64,000 bases of DNA from Cupriavidus sp. WGlv3. Lineage in GTDB: Bacteria; Pseudomonadota; Gammaproteobacteria; Burkholderiales; Burkholderiaceae. Where the stretch lies: positions 17,843 through 81,842 of the forward strand of contig NZ_JALHRX010000022.1 of assembly GCF_023952475.1 (NCBI RefSeq), written 5' to 3'. The notes under the pieces were generated by a model. That model saw only the letters and a list, made by a program, of their open reading frames with translations. It had not been told where the DNA came from and ran no database searches. Of the stretch, positions 24,313 to 33,094 are shown in pieces. How positions within the stretch are numbered: position 1 is the first letter of the stretch; each line of letters starts with the position of its first letter. The position numbers were made by a program, and so were the translations under genes.

Positions 24313-24716
24313 GTGTGTTCTCCGTGGCGCTGGCCTGGCGCATGCCTTGGACGGGTGCGGGCTGCCTGAAGCCTTGGCAGTTCGACACGTGGGCAGGAGC
24401 GCGCCGGGGGCGCGGGGGCGTAGGCGCGTGCGGTAAGCGTAGTGTACGCCGCGCGAGCCGCAAAGGGCAGCGTCCTGCCCGGTAGCGGCCGGGCGACAAA
24501 TCGCCGCACCTGCGGGCGAGCGCCGCGCTTGTCGCACCGCGCAGGCCATTGCTGATGAAGAAATCGTAACGGAGCACCGCGAGGCGGAACAGAATCAAGT
24601 CCGCGGAAAAACACCGTATCAGATTGGCGCATTGCAGCAGGGGTGAGGGCTGACAACAGGGGCAGGGAAGTGCATAGTTATGCGCCCTGTATCGTCCGCC
24701 TCTTGCGTCTTCCCCA
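24313..24716. other. intergenic region between cioA and the TauE/SafE gene
   Basis: About 400 bp separating divergent genes, so it must hold the cioA promoter (minus strand) and that of the plus-strand gene. I could not identify convincing -35/-10 pairs or an Fnr/Anr-like site by eye. No supported gene is present. Confidence 0.5.
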
Positions 24717-25481
24717 GTGTCCTTCGATTCCACCTTGCTGATCGTCATTGCCGGCGCCGCCGTGGCCGGCTTCGTCCAAGGCTTGTCCGGATTTGCCTTC
24801 GGCATGGTGGCGATGTCGTTCTGGGCCTGGGCGATCGAACCGCGGCTGGCCGCCGCGATGACGGTGTTCGGCGCGCTCACCGGCCAGTTGCTGGCGGCCG
24901 CGTCGGTGCGGCGCGGCCTGTCGTGGCGGCGCTTGTGGCCATTCGTCGCCGGCGGCGTGGCCGGCATCCCGCTGGGCGTGGCGGTGCTGCCGCTGCTCGA
25001 CGCGCAGTGGTTCAAGGCGGTGCTGGGCGCGTTCCTGACGTTGTGGTGCCCGGTGATGCTGATGGCGCGCCAGCTGCCGCATATCGGCGTGGGCGGGCGC
25101 GTGGCCGACGGCATGGCCGGCGCCGCCGGTGGCGTGATGGGCGGCATCGGCGGCTTTACCGGCGTGATCCCCACGCTGTGGTGCACGCTGCGCGGCTTCG
25201 ACAAGGACGAGCAGCGCGCCGTGATCCAGAACTTCAACCTCGCCACGCTGGCCATGACCATGGCCGCCTATGTCGGCAAGGGCATCGTCACGCGCGAGAT
25301 GCTGCCGATGTTCCTGGTGGTGGCGCCGGCAATGCTGGTGCCCACGCTGCTCGGCACCCGGCTTTACCTGGGCATCAGCGAGGCCACCTTCCGCAAGATC
25401 GTGCTGACGCTGCTGACCGTGTCCGGCGTGGCGCTGCTGGCGACTTCGGTGCCCGTGCTGGTGGCGCGCGGCGCGGGCTAG
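24717..25481 (+). CDS. TauE/SafE-family membrane transporter
   Basis: A 254-residue multi-pass membrane protein with about eight hydrophobic segments and the two internally related halves of the TauE/SafE (UPF0721) family. GFVQGLSGFAFGMVAM (about residues 17-32) and GGVMGGIGGFTGVIPTLW (about 136-153) are the paired signature motifs. Members export sulfite or organosulfur/C2 compounds. It starts with GTG at 24717. It is convergent with the LysR gene at 25478, overlapping by four bases at the stop codons. It may serve the sugar-acid cluster or be independent. Confidence 0.85.
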   Translation: MSFDSTLLIVIAGAAVAGFVQGLSGFAFGMVAMSFWAWAIEPRLAAAMTVFGALTGQLLAAASVRRGLSWRRLWPFVAGGVAGIPLGVAVLPLLDAQWFKAVLGAFLTLWCPVMLMARQLPHIGVGGRVADGMAGAAGGVMGGIGGFTGVIPTLWCTLRGFDKDEQRAVIQNFNLATLAMTMAAYVGKGIVTREMLPMFLVVAPAMLVPTLLGTRLYLGISEATFRKIVLTLLTVSGVALLATSVPVLVARGAG

Positions 25482-26413
25482 GGCTGCGCCGCGGCCGACT
25501 GCCGCAGGCACGCCACCAGCTGGTCGGTGCTGATCGACGGCGCGCGTTCGCGCAGCGTGATGATGCCCACCGGTGGCAGGTCGACCGGCACCTCCATCTT
25601 CAGCACCTGCAGCCGGCCTTCCTCCTGCATCGCCATGGCGACCGATCCGGCCATGAAGGCGGCTGCGCCGCGTTGGTCGATAAAGGTCGCCTGCGCCAGG
25701 TACGAGGAGGTCTCGATCACGTCCTGCGGTGGATGCAGGCCGTGGCGGAAGAACGCTTGCTCGATCTTCACCCGCAGCGAGGCCCACGGCGGCGGCAGCA
25801 CGCAAGGCATCGCGGCCAGGTCGGCCCAGCCGGGCCGGGCCTTGCGCGCCAGCTTGTGGCCGCGCCGCACCACCACCACCATCGGCTCTTCATAAAGCGC
25901 TTCGGTCAGCAGGTCCGGCGCGGCATAGCCGGGCTCGAGCCGGCCCACGATCAGGTCGAGCTCGCGCAGGCGCAGCTTGGGCAGCAGGTGGGTCAGGTCG
26001 CCTTCCTCGACCAGCACGGTCGCGTGTGCGTGGCGCTGCTTGAGCGCGCTCACTGCCTGCGCCAGCAGCACCGGCAGTGCCGCACCCATCGAGCCCACGC
26101 GGATGCGCCCGGAAGCGCCGCTTTGCACGGCAGCGATCTCGTCGCGGGTCTGCTCGTATTGCGCCAGCACCGAGCGCGCAAAGCGCACCAGCGACTCGCC
26201 CGCGGGCGTGGGCTCGGTGCCGCGGGTAGAGCGCGTGAACAGCGTCAGCCCGAGCATCTTCTCGACCTCGGTCAGCACCTTGGACACTGCCGGCTGGCTT
26301 ACCGACAGGAATTCCGCGGTGCGCCCGAGATGGCGAAACTCGTCGAGCGCCACCAGCAGTTGCAGGTGGCGCAGCTTGATATTGGAGCGCAGCGCGCGGT
26401 CGATCTGTACCAT
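25478..26413 (-). CDS. LysR-family regulator of the sugar-acid cluster
   Basis: A 311-residue LysR protein with a helix-turn-helix at about residues 12-68 (LLVALDEFRHLGRTAEFLSVSQPAVSKVLTEVE in outline) and an effector-binding domain at about 95-300. The N-terminus (IKLRHLQLLVAL) and its length fit the GbpR/CbpR-like subset that controls sugar or aromatic acid use. It is divergent from the Bug-garD operon, with a 141-bp shared control region, and is therefore the probable activator of that operon. Confidence 0.9.
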   Translation of the reverse strand: MVQIDRALRSNIKLRHLQLLVALDEFRHLGRTAEFLSVSQPAVSKVLTEVEKMLGLTLFTRSTRGTEPTPAGESLVRFARSVLAQYEQTRDEIAAVQSGASGRIRVGSMGAALPVLLAQAVSALKQRHAHATVLVEEGDLTHLLPKLRLRELDLIVGRLEPGYAAPDLLTEALYEEPMVVVVRRGHKLARKARPGWADLAAMPCVLPPPWASLRVKIEQAFFRHGLHPPQDVIETSSYLAQATFIDQRGAAAFMAGSVAMAMQEEGRLQVLKMEVPVDLPPVGIITLRERAPSISTDQLVACLRQSAAAQP

Positions 26414-26554
26414 GCCCGCAGTCTAGCTAACCGGAAGGTTATGAAGCAATGCCAATTAGCGATTGGATTGTTATGCAGTGCCTCGACAGAATGCGGGCAT
26501 GACGAGGCTGGCAGCGCCGGCCGCGCCGATAATCAAAACATCGGAGACCCGCAA

Positions 26555-27559
26555 ATGACTCAAGCATTTCCCATCGATGCCAAGCGCCGCCGCCTGCTCA
26601 TCGGAGCCGCCGCGGGTGCCGCCGGCGTGCTGTTGCCGGCCACGCGCGCGCTGGCCGATCAGTATCCCGAGCGTCCCATCACCTTCATCTGCCCATGGCC
26701 GGTCGGCGGCACCGCCGACCAGTCGATGCGCGCGCTGTGCCAAGTGGCCGGCGGCATCCTCAAGCAATCGATCGTGGTGGAGAACCGCGCCGGCGCGTCC
26801 GGCATGATCGGCACCAAGGCGCTGGCGCGCGCCAATCCCGACGGCTACACCATCGGCCAGATCCCGATCTCGGTCACGCGCTTCGCGCAGCTCGGCATGC
26901 TGCAGCTGGATCCGCGCACCGAGCTGACCTACCTGGCGCGCACCTCGGGACAGACCTTCGGCATCGCGGTGCCGGTCAACTCGCGCTACAAGACGCTGCA
27001 GGATGTGGTCGCCGCCGCCAAGGCCAGCCCCGGCAAGCTCACCTATGCGCACGCCGGCATCGGCGGCGCCACCCATGTCGGCATGGAGCAGTTCGCGCTC
27101 GCCGCGGGGATCCAGTTCAATGCCATCGCCTACAAGGGCGGCGCGGCAGCGCTGCAGGACGTGCTGGCCGGGCAGGTGGAACTGCTGGCCGATTCCAGCT
27201 CATGGGCGCCGCACGTCGAAGCCGGCAAGCTTCGCCTGCTGGCAACGTGGGGCGAACAGCGCGCGACCCGCTTCAAAGACACGCCCACGCTCAAGGAGCT
27301 GGGCTACAACGTGGTGGTGGAAGCGCCCAACGGCATCGGCGCGCCCAAGGGCCTGCCGCCCGCCGTGGAAAAGAAGTTGCGCGATGCCTTCCGCGCCGCG
27401 GTCGCCAGCAATGAGTTCAAGCAGGTCGCGGCGCGCCTGGACGCGCCCGTGATGTACCTGGACGGGCCCGACTACAAGAAGTACGTCGCCAGCGTCTATG
27501 AACAGGAAACCCAGCTGATCCAGCGCCTCAAGCTGAAAGAACTGCTGCAGCAAAGCTGA
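26555..27559 (+). CDS. Bug-type tripartite tricarboxylate transporter substrate-binding protein
   Basis: A 334-residue extracytoplasmic binding protein of the Bug/TctC family, frequent in Cupriavidus and Bordetella. It has a Tat-like or Sec signal (KRRRLLIGAAAGAAG, cleavage probably after ATRALA at about residue 34), then YPERPITFICPWPVGGTADQSMRAL, the characteristic first ligand loop, and the second loop YAHAGIGGATHVGMEQF. It starts at 26555 with GGAG upstream. It overlaps the stop of the next gene (TGATG). No membrane TctA/TctB genes are nearby, so it either uses a transporter encoded elsewhere or acts as a sensor. The ligand is likely galactarate or a related diacid, by context. Confidence 0.9.
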   Translation: MTQAFPIDAKRRRLLIGAAAGAAGVLLPATRALADQYPERPITFICPWPVGGTADQSMRALCQVAGGILKQSIVVENRAGASGMIGTKALARANPDGYTIGQIPISVTRFAQLGMLQLDPRTELTYLARTSGQTFGIAVPVNSRYKTLQDVVAAAKASPGKLTYAHAGIGGATHVGMEQFALAAGIQFNAIAYKGGAAALQDVLAGQVELLADSSSWAPHVEAGKLRLLATWGEQRATRFKDTPTLKELGYNVVVEAPNGIGAPKGLPPAVEKKLRDAFRAAVASNEFKQVAARLDAPVMYLDGPDYKKYVASVYEQETQLIQRLKLKELLQQS

Positions 27560-29106
27560 TGGCCCGAGAAGCCCAAGACCCAGTGAAATCCAATCCCGTC
27601 ATCCGGCTGCACCCCAACGACAACGTGCTGGTTGCACGCAGCGACCTCGGCCTGGGCCAGCAGCTGGCCGATCCCGTGGTGCGCGTGCGCGCACAGGTGC
27701 CGGCCGGCCACAAGATCGCTGCCTGCGCTATCGCGGCCGGCACGCCGGTGCGCAAGTTCGACACCGTCATTGGCGTGGCCGCGCGCGATATCGTGCCGGG
27801 CGACCACGTGCATGCGCACAACCTGACGCTGGTCGACTTCTATCGCGATCCGGCTTTCTGCCAGGACGTGCGACCGGTCGACTACGTGCCGCAGGCGCAG
27901 CGCGCCACCTTCAACGGCTTTGTGCGCGCGGATGGCCGCGTCGGCACGCGCAACTTCATCGGCATCCTGTCGTCGGTCAATTGCTCGTCCTCCGTGATCC
28001 GCCAGATTGCGGCGCATTTCACGCCGCAGCGGCTCGCCGAGTATCCGAATGTCGATGGCGTGGTCGCCTTTGCGCAGACCAGCGGTTGCGGCATGTCGTC
28101 GCCGAGCGAGCATTTCGACGTGCTGCGCCGCACGCTGGCCGGCTATGCGCGCCATCCCAACCTGGCCGGCGTGCTGATCGTGGGGCTGGGCTGCGAGCGC
28201 AACCAGGTCGCATCGCTGGTGGAGTCGCAAGGCCTGGAGCCGGGGCCCGCGGTACATACGCTGGTGATGCAGGATACCGGCGGCACGCGCGCCACCATTG
28301 CGGCCGGCATCCGCGCGATCGAATCGATGCTGCCGGCGGCCAACGCCGCGGTGCGCCAGCCGGTGCCCGCCAGCCATCTGAAGATCGGTCTCGAGTGCGG
28401 CGGCTCGGACGGTTTTTCCGGGATCAGCGCCAACCCGGCGCTGGGCGCGGCGATGGATATCCTGGTGCGCCATGGCGGCACCGCGATCCTGTCCGAGACC
28501 CCGGAGATCCATGGCGTGGAGTTCATGCTGACCCGCCGCGCGGTAACGCCGGAAGTCGGGCAGAAGCTGCTGGACCGCCTCGCCTGGTGGGAGCGCTACA
28601 CCGCGGGCCACAACGCGCAGTTCAACGGCGTGGTCGGCCATGGCAACCAGCAGGGCGGGCTGGCCAATATCTTCGAGAAGTCGCTCGGCTCGGCCATGAA
28701 GGGCGGCACCACGCCGCTGCAGGCGGTGTATGAGTATGCCGAGCCGATCGACCAGGCCGGCTTTGTGTTCATGGATTCGCCCGGCTATGACCCGGTGGCC
28801 GTCACCGGCCAGATCGCCAGCGGCGCCAACCTGATCTGCTTTACCACCGGGCGCGGCTCGATGTTCGGCTCCAAGCCGGCGCCAACGATCAAGCTGGCGT
28901 CGAATTCCACGATGTACCACCGGCTGGAAGAAGACATGGACATCAACTGCGGCCTGGTGCTCGACGGCGAGCTGAGCGTGCCGCAGATGGGCCAGCGGAT
29001 CTTCGACCATATCCTGCGCGCGGCCTCGGGCGAGCCGACCAAGAGCGAATTGCTCGGCCTGGGCGACCACGAGTTCGTGCCCTGGCACCTCGGCATCGTC
29101 AGCTGA
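27559..29106 (+). CDS. garD: galactarate dehydratase / UxaA-family hydrolyase
   Basis: A 515-residue enzyme of the UxaA/GarD family. It has an N-terminal SAF-like domain at about residues 17-90 (HPNDNVLVARSDLG onward) and a large catalytic domain with the motifs GTRNFIGILSSVNCSSSV, QTSGCGMSS, GLGCERNQ, LECGGSDGFSGISANPA and TTGRGSMFGSKPAPTIKLASNS. GarD removes water from galactarate to give 5-keto-4-deoxy-D-glucarate. The presence of a GarL-type aldolase two genes down supports GarD over altronate dehydratase, whose product would need a different enzyme. Translationally coupled to the Bug gene. Confidence 0.85.
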   Translation: MAREAQDPVKSNPVIRLHPNDNVLVARSDLGLGQQLADPVVRVRAQVPAGHKIAACAIAAGTPVRKFDTVIGVAARDIVPGDHVHAHNLTLVDFYRDPAFCQDVRPVDYVPQAQRATFNGFVRADGRVGTRNFIGILSSVNCSSSVIRQIAAHFTPQRLAEYPNVDGVVAFAQTSGCGMSSPSEHFDVLRRTLAGYARHPNLAGVLIVGLGCERNQVASLVESQGLEPGPAVHTLVMQDTGGTRATIAAGIRAIESMLPAANAAVRQPVPASHLKIGLECGGSDGFSGISANPALGAAMDILVRHGGTAILSETPEIHGVEFMLTRRAVTPEVGQKLLDRLAWWERYTAGHNAQFNGVVGHGNQQGGLANIFEKSLGSAMKGGTTPLQAVYEYAEPIDQAGFVFMDSPGYDPVAVTGQIASGANLICFTTGRGSMFGSKPAPTIKLASNSTMYHRLEEDMDINCGLVLDGELSVPQMGQRIFDHILRAASGEPTKSELLGLGDHEFVPWHLGIVS

Positions 29107-29140
29107 GCCGCGCTTCACCAATCCCTTTGTACACACATCG

Positions 29141-30613
29141 ATGCTGACGCTTTCCGAGCCCACGCTGCTGCGCAGCCAGAACCTGATCGACGGCCAGTGG
29201 CGCGATGCCGGCCTGCGCGCGCGCCTTGCGGTGACCGACCCGGCCACCGCGGAGGCCTTCGCCAACGTGGCCGACAGCGATGCCGGCGACGCGCGCCTTG
29301 CCGTCGACGCCGCCGCCGCGGCCTTCCCGGCATGGAGCCGCCGGCCCGCGCGCGAACGCGCGCAATTGCTCAAGCGCTGGCATGCGTTGATCCTTGACCA
29401 CCAGGAAGACCTGGCGCGCATTATCTCGACCGAACAGGGCAAGCCGCTGAAGGAAGCGCGCGGCGAGGTGCAGTACGGCGCATCGTACGTGGAGTGGTTC
29501 GCCGAGGAAGCCACGCGCATCTGCGGCGACATCGTTGCCGAGGCCGTGCCGGGCCGCAAGCTGCTGGTGCTGAAGGAACCGGTGGGCGTGGTCGCAGCCA
29601 TCACGCCGTGGAACTTCCCGCTGGCAATGATCGCCCGCAAGATCGCGCCCGCGCTGGCCGCTGGCTGCACGGTGGTAGCCAAGCCCGCCGAAGACACGCC
29701 GCTGACCGCGTTGGCGCTGGCTTGGCTGGCGCAACAGGCCGGCATGCCCGCGGGCGTCGTCAACCTCGTCACGGCCTCGCGCGAACACACGCCCGGCGTG
29801 GTCGATGCCTGGCTGGCCGACAGCCGCGTGCGCAAGGTCACGTTCACCGGCTCGACGCCGGTCGGCAAGCACCTGGCGCGCGAATCCGCGGCGACGCTGA
29901 AGAAACTCTCGCTGGAACTGGGCGGCAATGCGCCGTTCATCGTTTTCGACGATGCCGACCTGGATGCCGCGGTCGATGGCCTGATGGCATCCAAGTTCCG
30001 CAACGGCGGGCAGACCTGCGTGTGCCCGAACCGCGTCTATGTGGATGACACCGTGCACGACGCCTTCGTCGAGCGCCTGGCACAACGCGTCGGCGCGCTC
30101 CATGTCGGCCCGGCCACCGAGGACGCCGCGCAGATCGGCCCGATGATCAATGCACGCGCCGTAGACAAGATTGCGCGCCATGTCGAGGATGCGGTTGTCA
30201 GGGGCGCGCGCGTGGTCACCGGCGGCAAGCGCGTGCGCAGCGCCGACGGTCCGCACTACTACGCGCCAACGGTGCTGGTCGATGCCACGCCGGCGATGGA
30301 ACTGTCGTGCGAAGAGACCTTCGGCCCGGTCGCGCCGATCTTCCGCTTCCGCGACGAAGCTGAGGTGATCCGCGACGCCAACGACACCCCGTTTGGCCTC
30401 GCCGCGTATTTCTACTCCAACGACATCCGCCGCATCTGGCGCGTGGCGCAGGCGCTGGAGACCGGCATGGTCGGCATCAACGAAGGCGCGATCGCGGCCG
30501 AGGCGGCGCCGTTCGGCGGCGTCAAGGAATCCGGCTACGGGCGCGAAGGCTCGCGCCATGGGCTGGACGACTACATGCATACCAAGTACCTTTGCCAGGG
30601 CCAGCTCGGCTGA
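29141..30613 (+). CDS. gabD: NAD(P)-dependent aldehyde dehydrogenase, succinate-semialdehyde type
   Basis: A 490-residue aldehyde dehydrogenase closest to succinate/glutarate semialdehyde dehydrogenases by motif. The catalytic Glu259 is in LELGGNAPF and Cys293 is in GGQTCVCPNR; the extra C-x-C pattern is a GabD hallmark. The cofactor-binding FTGSTPVGK is at about 235-243. In this sugar-acid operon, the enzyme might instead oxidise alpha-ketoglutarate semialdehyde or tartronate semialdehyde. No KdgD-type decarboxylating dehydratase is encoded nearby, so the exact substrate is open. It is spaced 34 bp after garD and 38 bp before the aldolase gene. Confidence 0.85.
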   Translation: MLTLSEPTLLRSQNLIDGQWRDAGLRARLAVTDPATAEAFANVADSDAGDARLAVDAAAAAFPAWSRRPARERAQLLKRWHALILDHQEDLARIISTEQGKPLKEARGEVQYGASYVEWFAEEATRICGDIVAEAVPGRKLLVLKEPVGVVAAITPWNFPLAMIARKIAPALAAGCTVVAKPAEDTPLTALALAWLAQQAGMPAGVVNLVTASREHTPGVVDAWLADSRVRKVTFTGSTPVGKHLARESAATLKKLSLELGGNAPFIVFDDADLDAAVDGLMASKFRNGGQTCVCPNRVYVDDTVHDAFVERLAQRVGALHVGPATEDAAQIGPMINARAVDKIARHVEDAVVRGARVVTGGKRVRSADGPHYYAPTVLVDATPAMELSCEETFGPVAPIFRFRDEAEVIRDANDTPFGLAAYFYSNDIRRIWRVAQALETGMVGINEGAIAAEAAPFGGVKESGYGREGSRHGLDDYMHTKYLCQGQLG

Positions 30614-30651
30614 AGCGCCAGGCGTTGCCCGTTCGCACCAGGAATTCCACC

Positions 30652-31458
30652 ATGCCCGCAAACAATCCCTTCAAGACCGCACTGGCCGCGCGCCAGGCGC
30701 AGATCGGCCTGTGGCTGTCGATGGCGACGCCGTACCTGGCCGAAGTCTCGGCCACCGCAGGCTTTGACTGGCTGCTGATCGACGGCGAGCACGCGCCCAA
30801 CGACCTGCGCTCGACGCTGCACGCGCTGCAGGCCGTAGCAGCGTATCCGGTCCAGCCCGTGGTGCGCGCCGTGGCCGGCGAAGTGCCGCTGATCAAGCAG
30901 CTGCTCGATATCGGCGCGCGCAGCCTGCTGGTGCCGATGGTGGATACCGCCGAGCAGGCGCGCGCGCTGGTCAGCGCCACGCGCTACCCGCCGAATGGCA
31001 TCCGCGGCGTGGGCAGCGCGATTGCGCGCGCCTCGCAGTGGAGCGCGCGCACCGATTACCTCGACGTGGCCGACGACGAAATCTGCCTGCTGGTGCAGGC
31101 CGAAACCGTCACCGCGCTGCAGAACCTGGAAGCGTTCTGCGCGGTGGACGGCGTCGACGGCGTCTTCATCGGCCCGGCCGACCTGGCCGCCTCGATGGGC
31201 TACCGCGGCCGCCCCGGCCATCCCGATGTGCAGGCCGCCATCGAAGGCGCCATGCGCACCATCATCGCTAGCGGCAAGGCCGCCGGCACGCTGACGTCGG
31301 ACCCCGCGCTTGCGCGCCGCTACCTCGAGCTGGGCTGCACCTTCGTCGCCACGGGCGTGGACGTGATGCTGTATGCCAATGCCGCGCGCAAGCTTGCCGC
31401 TTCGTTCCGCGAGCCGCAGGCCGACGCTGCTGCCAGCAAGCCTTCTGCCGCGTACTGA
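30652..31458 (+). CDS. garL: HpcH/HpaI-family class II aldolase (GarL-type)
   Basis: A 268-residue pyruvate aldolase of the HpaI/GarL family. The catalytic His47 is in LLIDGEHAPND, the metal ligands are in LVQAETVTAL and GPADLAASMGYRG, and the substrate arginine is likely in PPNGIRGVG. GarL splits 5-keto-4-deoxy-D-glucarate into pyruvate and tartronate semialdehyde, the step after GarD. HpaI-type members instead act on 4-hydroxy-2-oxo-acids, so the symbol rests on operon context. ATG at 30652 is chosen over the in-frame ATG at 30592, which lies inside the preceding gene. Confidence 0.83.
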   Translation: MPANNPFKTALAARQAQIGLWLSMATPYLAEVSATAGFDWLLIDGEHAPNDLRSTLHALQAVAAYPVQPVVRAVAGEVPLIKQLLDIGARSLLVPMVDTAEQARALVSATRYPPNGIRGVGSAIARASQWSARTDYLDVADDEICLLVQAETVTALQNLEAFCAVDGVDGVFIGPADLAASMGYRGRPGHPDVQAAIEGAMRTIIASGKAAGTLTSDPALARRYLELGCTFVATGVDVMLYANAARKLAASFREPQADAAASKPSAAY

Positions 31459-31483
31459 CCCGACTATTCTTCGCCTTAGCCCC

Positions 31484-32929
31484 ATGAACGCCGAGCTACC
31501 GACCCCAGACACCACCTTGCGCGCGATGCAGGCCATTGTCGGCGCCAACGCCTGCCGCAGCGGCGAGGCCGACACGCAGTCCTACGTCACCGACTACCGC
31601 GGCATCTATCGCGGGCAGGCGCAGGTGGTAGTGCTGCCATCGTCGACGGAAGAAGTCAGCCGCGTGTTGCAGTGGTGCCATGCACAGCGCGTGCCGGTGG
31701 TGCCGCAGGGCGGCAATACCTCATTGATGGGCGGCGCCGTGCCGGATGACAGCGGCACCGCCGTGGTCGTCAACCTCAGCCGCATGAACCGCGTATTGGC
31801 GATCGACCCGGTCAACGACACCATGACCGTGCAGGCCGGCGTCACGCTGAGCGCGGCCCGCAGCGCCGCCGAGGCGCAGCAGCGCCTGTTTCCGCTGCGC
31901 ATCGGCTCGGAAGGCTCGTGCCAGATCGGCGGCAACCTGTCGACCAATGCCGGCGGCACCGCGGTGCTGCGCTACGGCAATATGCGCGACCTGGTGCTGG
32001 GCCTCGAGGTGGTGCTGCCCGATGGCCGCATTTATTCGTCGCTGCGCGGCCTGCGCAAGGACAACACCGGCTACGACCTGAAGCAGCTGTTCGTCGGTGC
32101 GGAAGGCACGCTCGGCATCATTACCGGCGCCGTGCTCAAGCTGATGCCCCAGCCGCGCAGCAGCGCCGTGGCCTTCGTCGCGGTGCCGGACCCCGCCGCT
32201 GCCGTCGCCTTGCTCGGTGAGGCGAAGCGCCTGTCAGGCCAGGCCGTGACCGCGTTCGAACTGGTCTCCCGGCCGGCGCTGGACCTGGTGCTGGAATACC
32301 TCGGCAACGTCGCCTCGCCGCTGCAGGACCGGCACGACTGGATGGTGCTGGTCGAACTGACCTCCGGCAGCGACGCCGAAAGCCTCAACGCCACGCTGAT
32401 GGAGATCCTCGAATCGGGCTTCAGTCAGGGCCTGGTTGTGGACGCCGCGGTGGCCGCCAGCCTGTCCGACGCGCAGACCTTCTGGCGCATCCGCGAAGAG
32501 ATTTCCGACGCGCAGACCCGCACCGGCGGCAGCATCAAATGCGATGTCTCGGTGCCGCTGTCGCGTATCGCCGCGTTCGTGGAAGAGGCGTCGGCCAGAG
32601 TGTTGGAGCTGGTGCCCGATGCCCGCATGGTGATCTACGGCCATATGGGCGACGGCAACGTCCACTTCAATCCGCTGCGGCCCAAGGACCAGCCCGCGCG
32701 GGACTTTCTGGCGCAATGGTATGAACCGGTCTCCGCGCTGGTTGACGGCATGGCCCACGCGGAAAACGGCTCGATCTCCGCCGAGCATGGCATCGGCGTG
32801 GCCAAGCGCGACGACCTGACGCGCTACAAGTCGCAGGTGGAACTGGAACTGATGTGGCAGGTGAAGCAGGCGCTGGATCCGCTGAACCTGCTGAATCCGG
32901 GCAAGGTGCTGCCGGCACCGGCGCGCTAA
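31484..32929 (+). CDS. FAD-linked oxidase (D-2-hydroxyacid dehydrogenase family)
   Basis: A 481-residue flavoprotein of the GlcD/D-2-hydroxyglutarate dehydrogenase family. It has an N-terminal FAD_binding_4 domain (LPSSTEEVSRVLQWCHAQ, then VPQGGNTSLMGGAVP at about residues 72-86). The C-terminal domain contains IYGHMGDGNVHFN (about 384-396) and SISAEHGIG (about 425-433), which hold metal and substrate-binding His residues. It would oxidise a D-2-hydroxyacid and pass electrons to quinone or an electron-transfer protein. In this operon, it may oxidise glycerate, tartronate or 2-hydroxyglutarate, but I cannot choose. ATG at 31484 is preferred over the upstream in-frame ATG. Confidence 0.88.
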   Translation: MNAELPTPDTTLRAMQAIVGANACRSGEADTQSYVTDYRGIYRGQAQVVVLPSSTEEVSRVLQWCHAQRVPVVPQGGNTSLMGGAVPDDSGTAVVVNLSRMNRVLAIDPVNDTMTVQAGVTLSAARSAAEAQQRLFPLRIGSEGSCQIGGNLSTNAGGTAVLRYGNMRDLVLGLEVVLPDGRIYSSLRGLRKDNTGYDLKQLFVGAEGTLGIITGAVLKLMPQPRSSAVAFVAVPDPAAAVALLGEAKRLSGQAVTAFELVSRPALDLVLEYLGNVASPLQDRHDWMVLVELTSGSDAESLNATLMEILESGFSQGLVVDAAVAASLSDAQTFWRIREEISDAQTRTGGSIKCDVSVPLSRIAAFVEEASARVLELVPDARMVIYGHMGDGNVHFNPLRPKDQPARDFLAQWYEPVSALVDGMAHAENGSISAEHGIGVAKRDDLTRYKSQVELELMWQVKQALDPLNLLNPGKVLPAPAR

Positions 32930-33094
32930 CGCGCGGGTATCGCAAAGGGGGGAGCGCGGGCAGGGGGAGGGCGCGCGTGGCATGAATCGCCCATCTGGGC
33001 TAAGGTGTCAGCTATCCAGAACGCAGCCGAGGCCGGGGCATCGCCGCCCGCAACCACGGCGCACAGCACGGCCGGCCCACCGGCCCAGACACCG

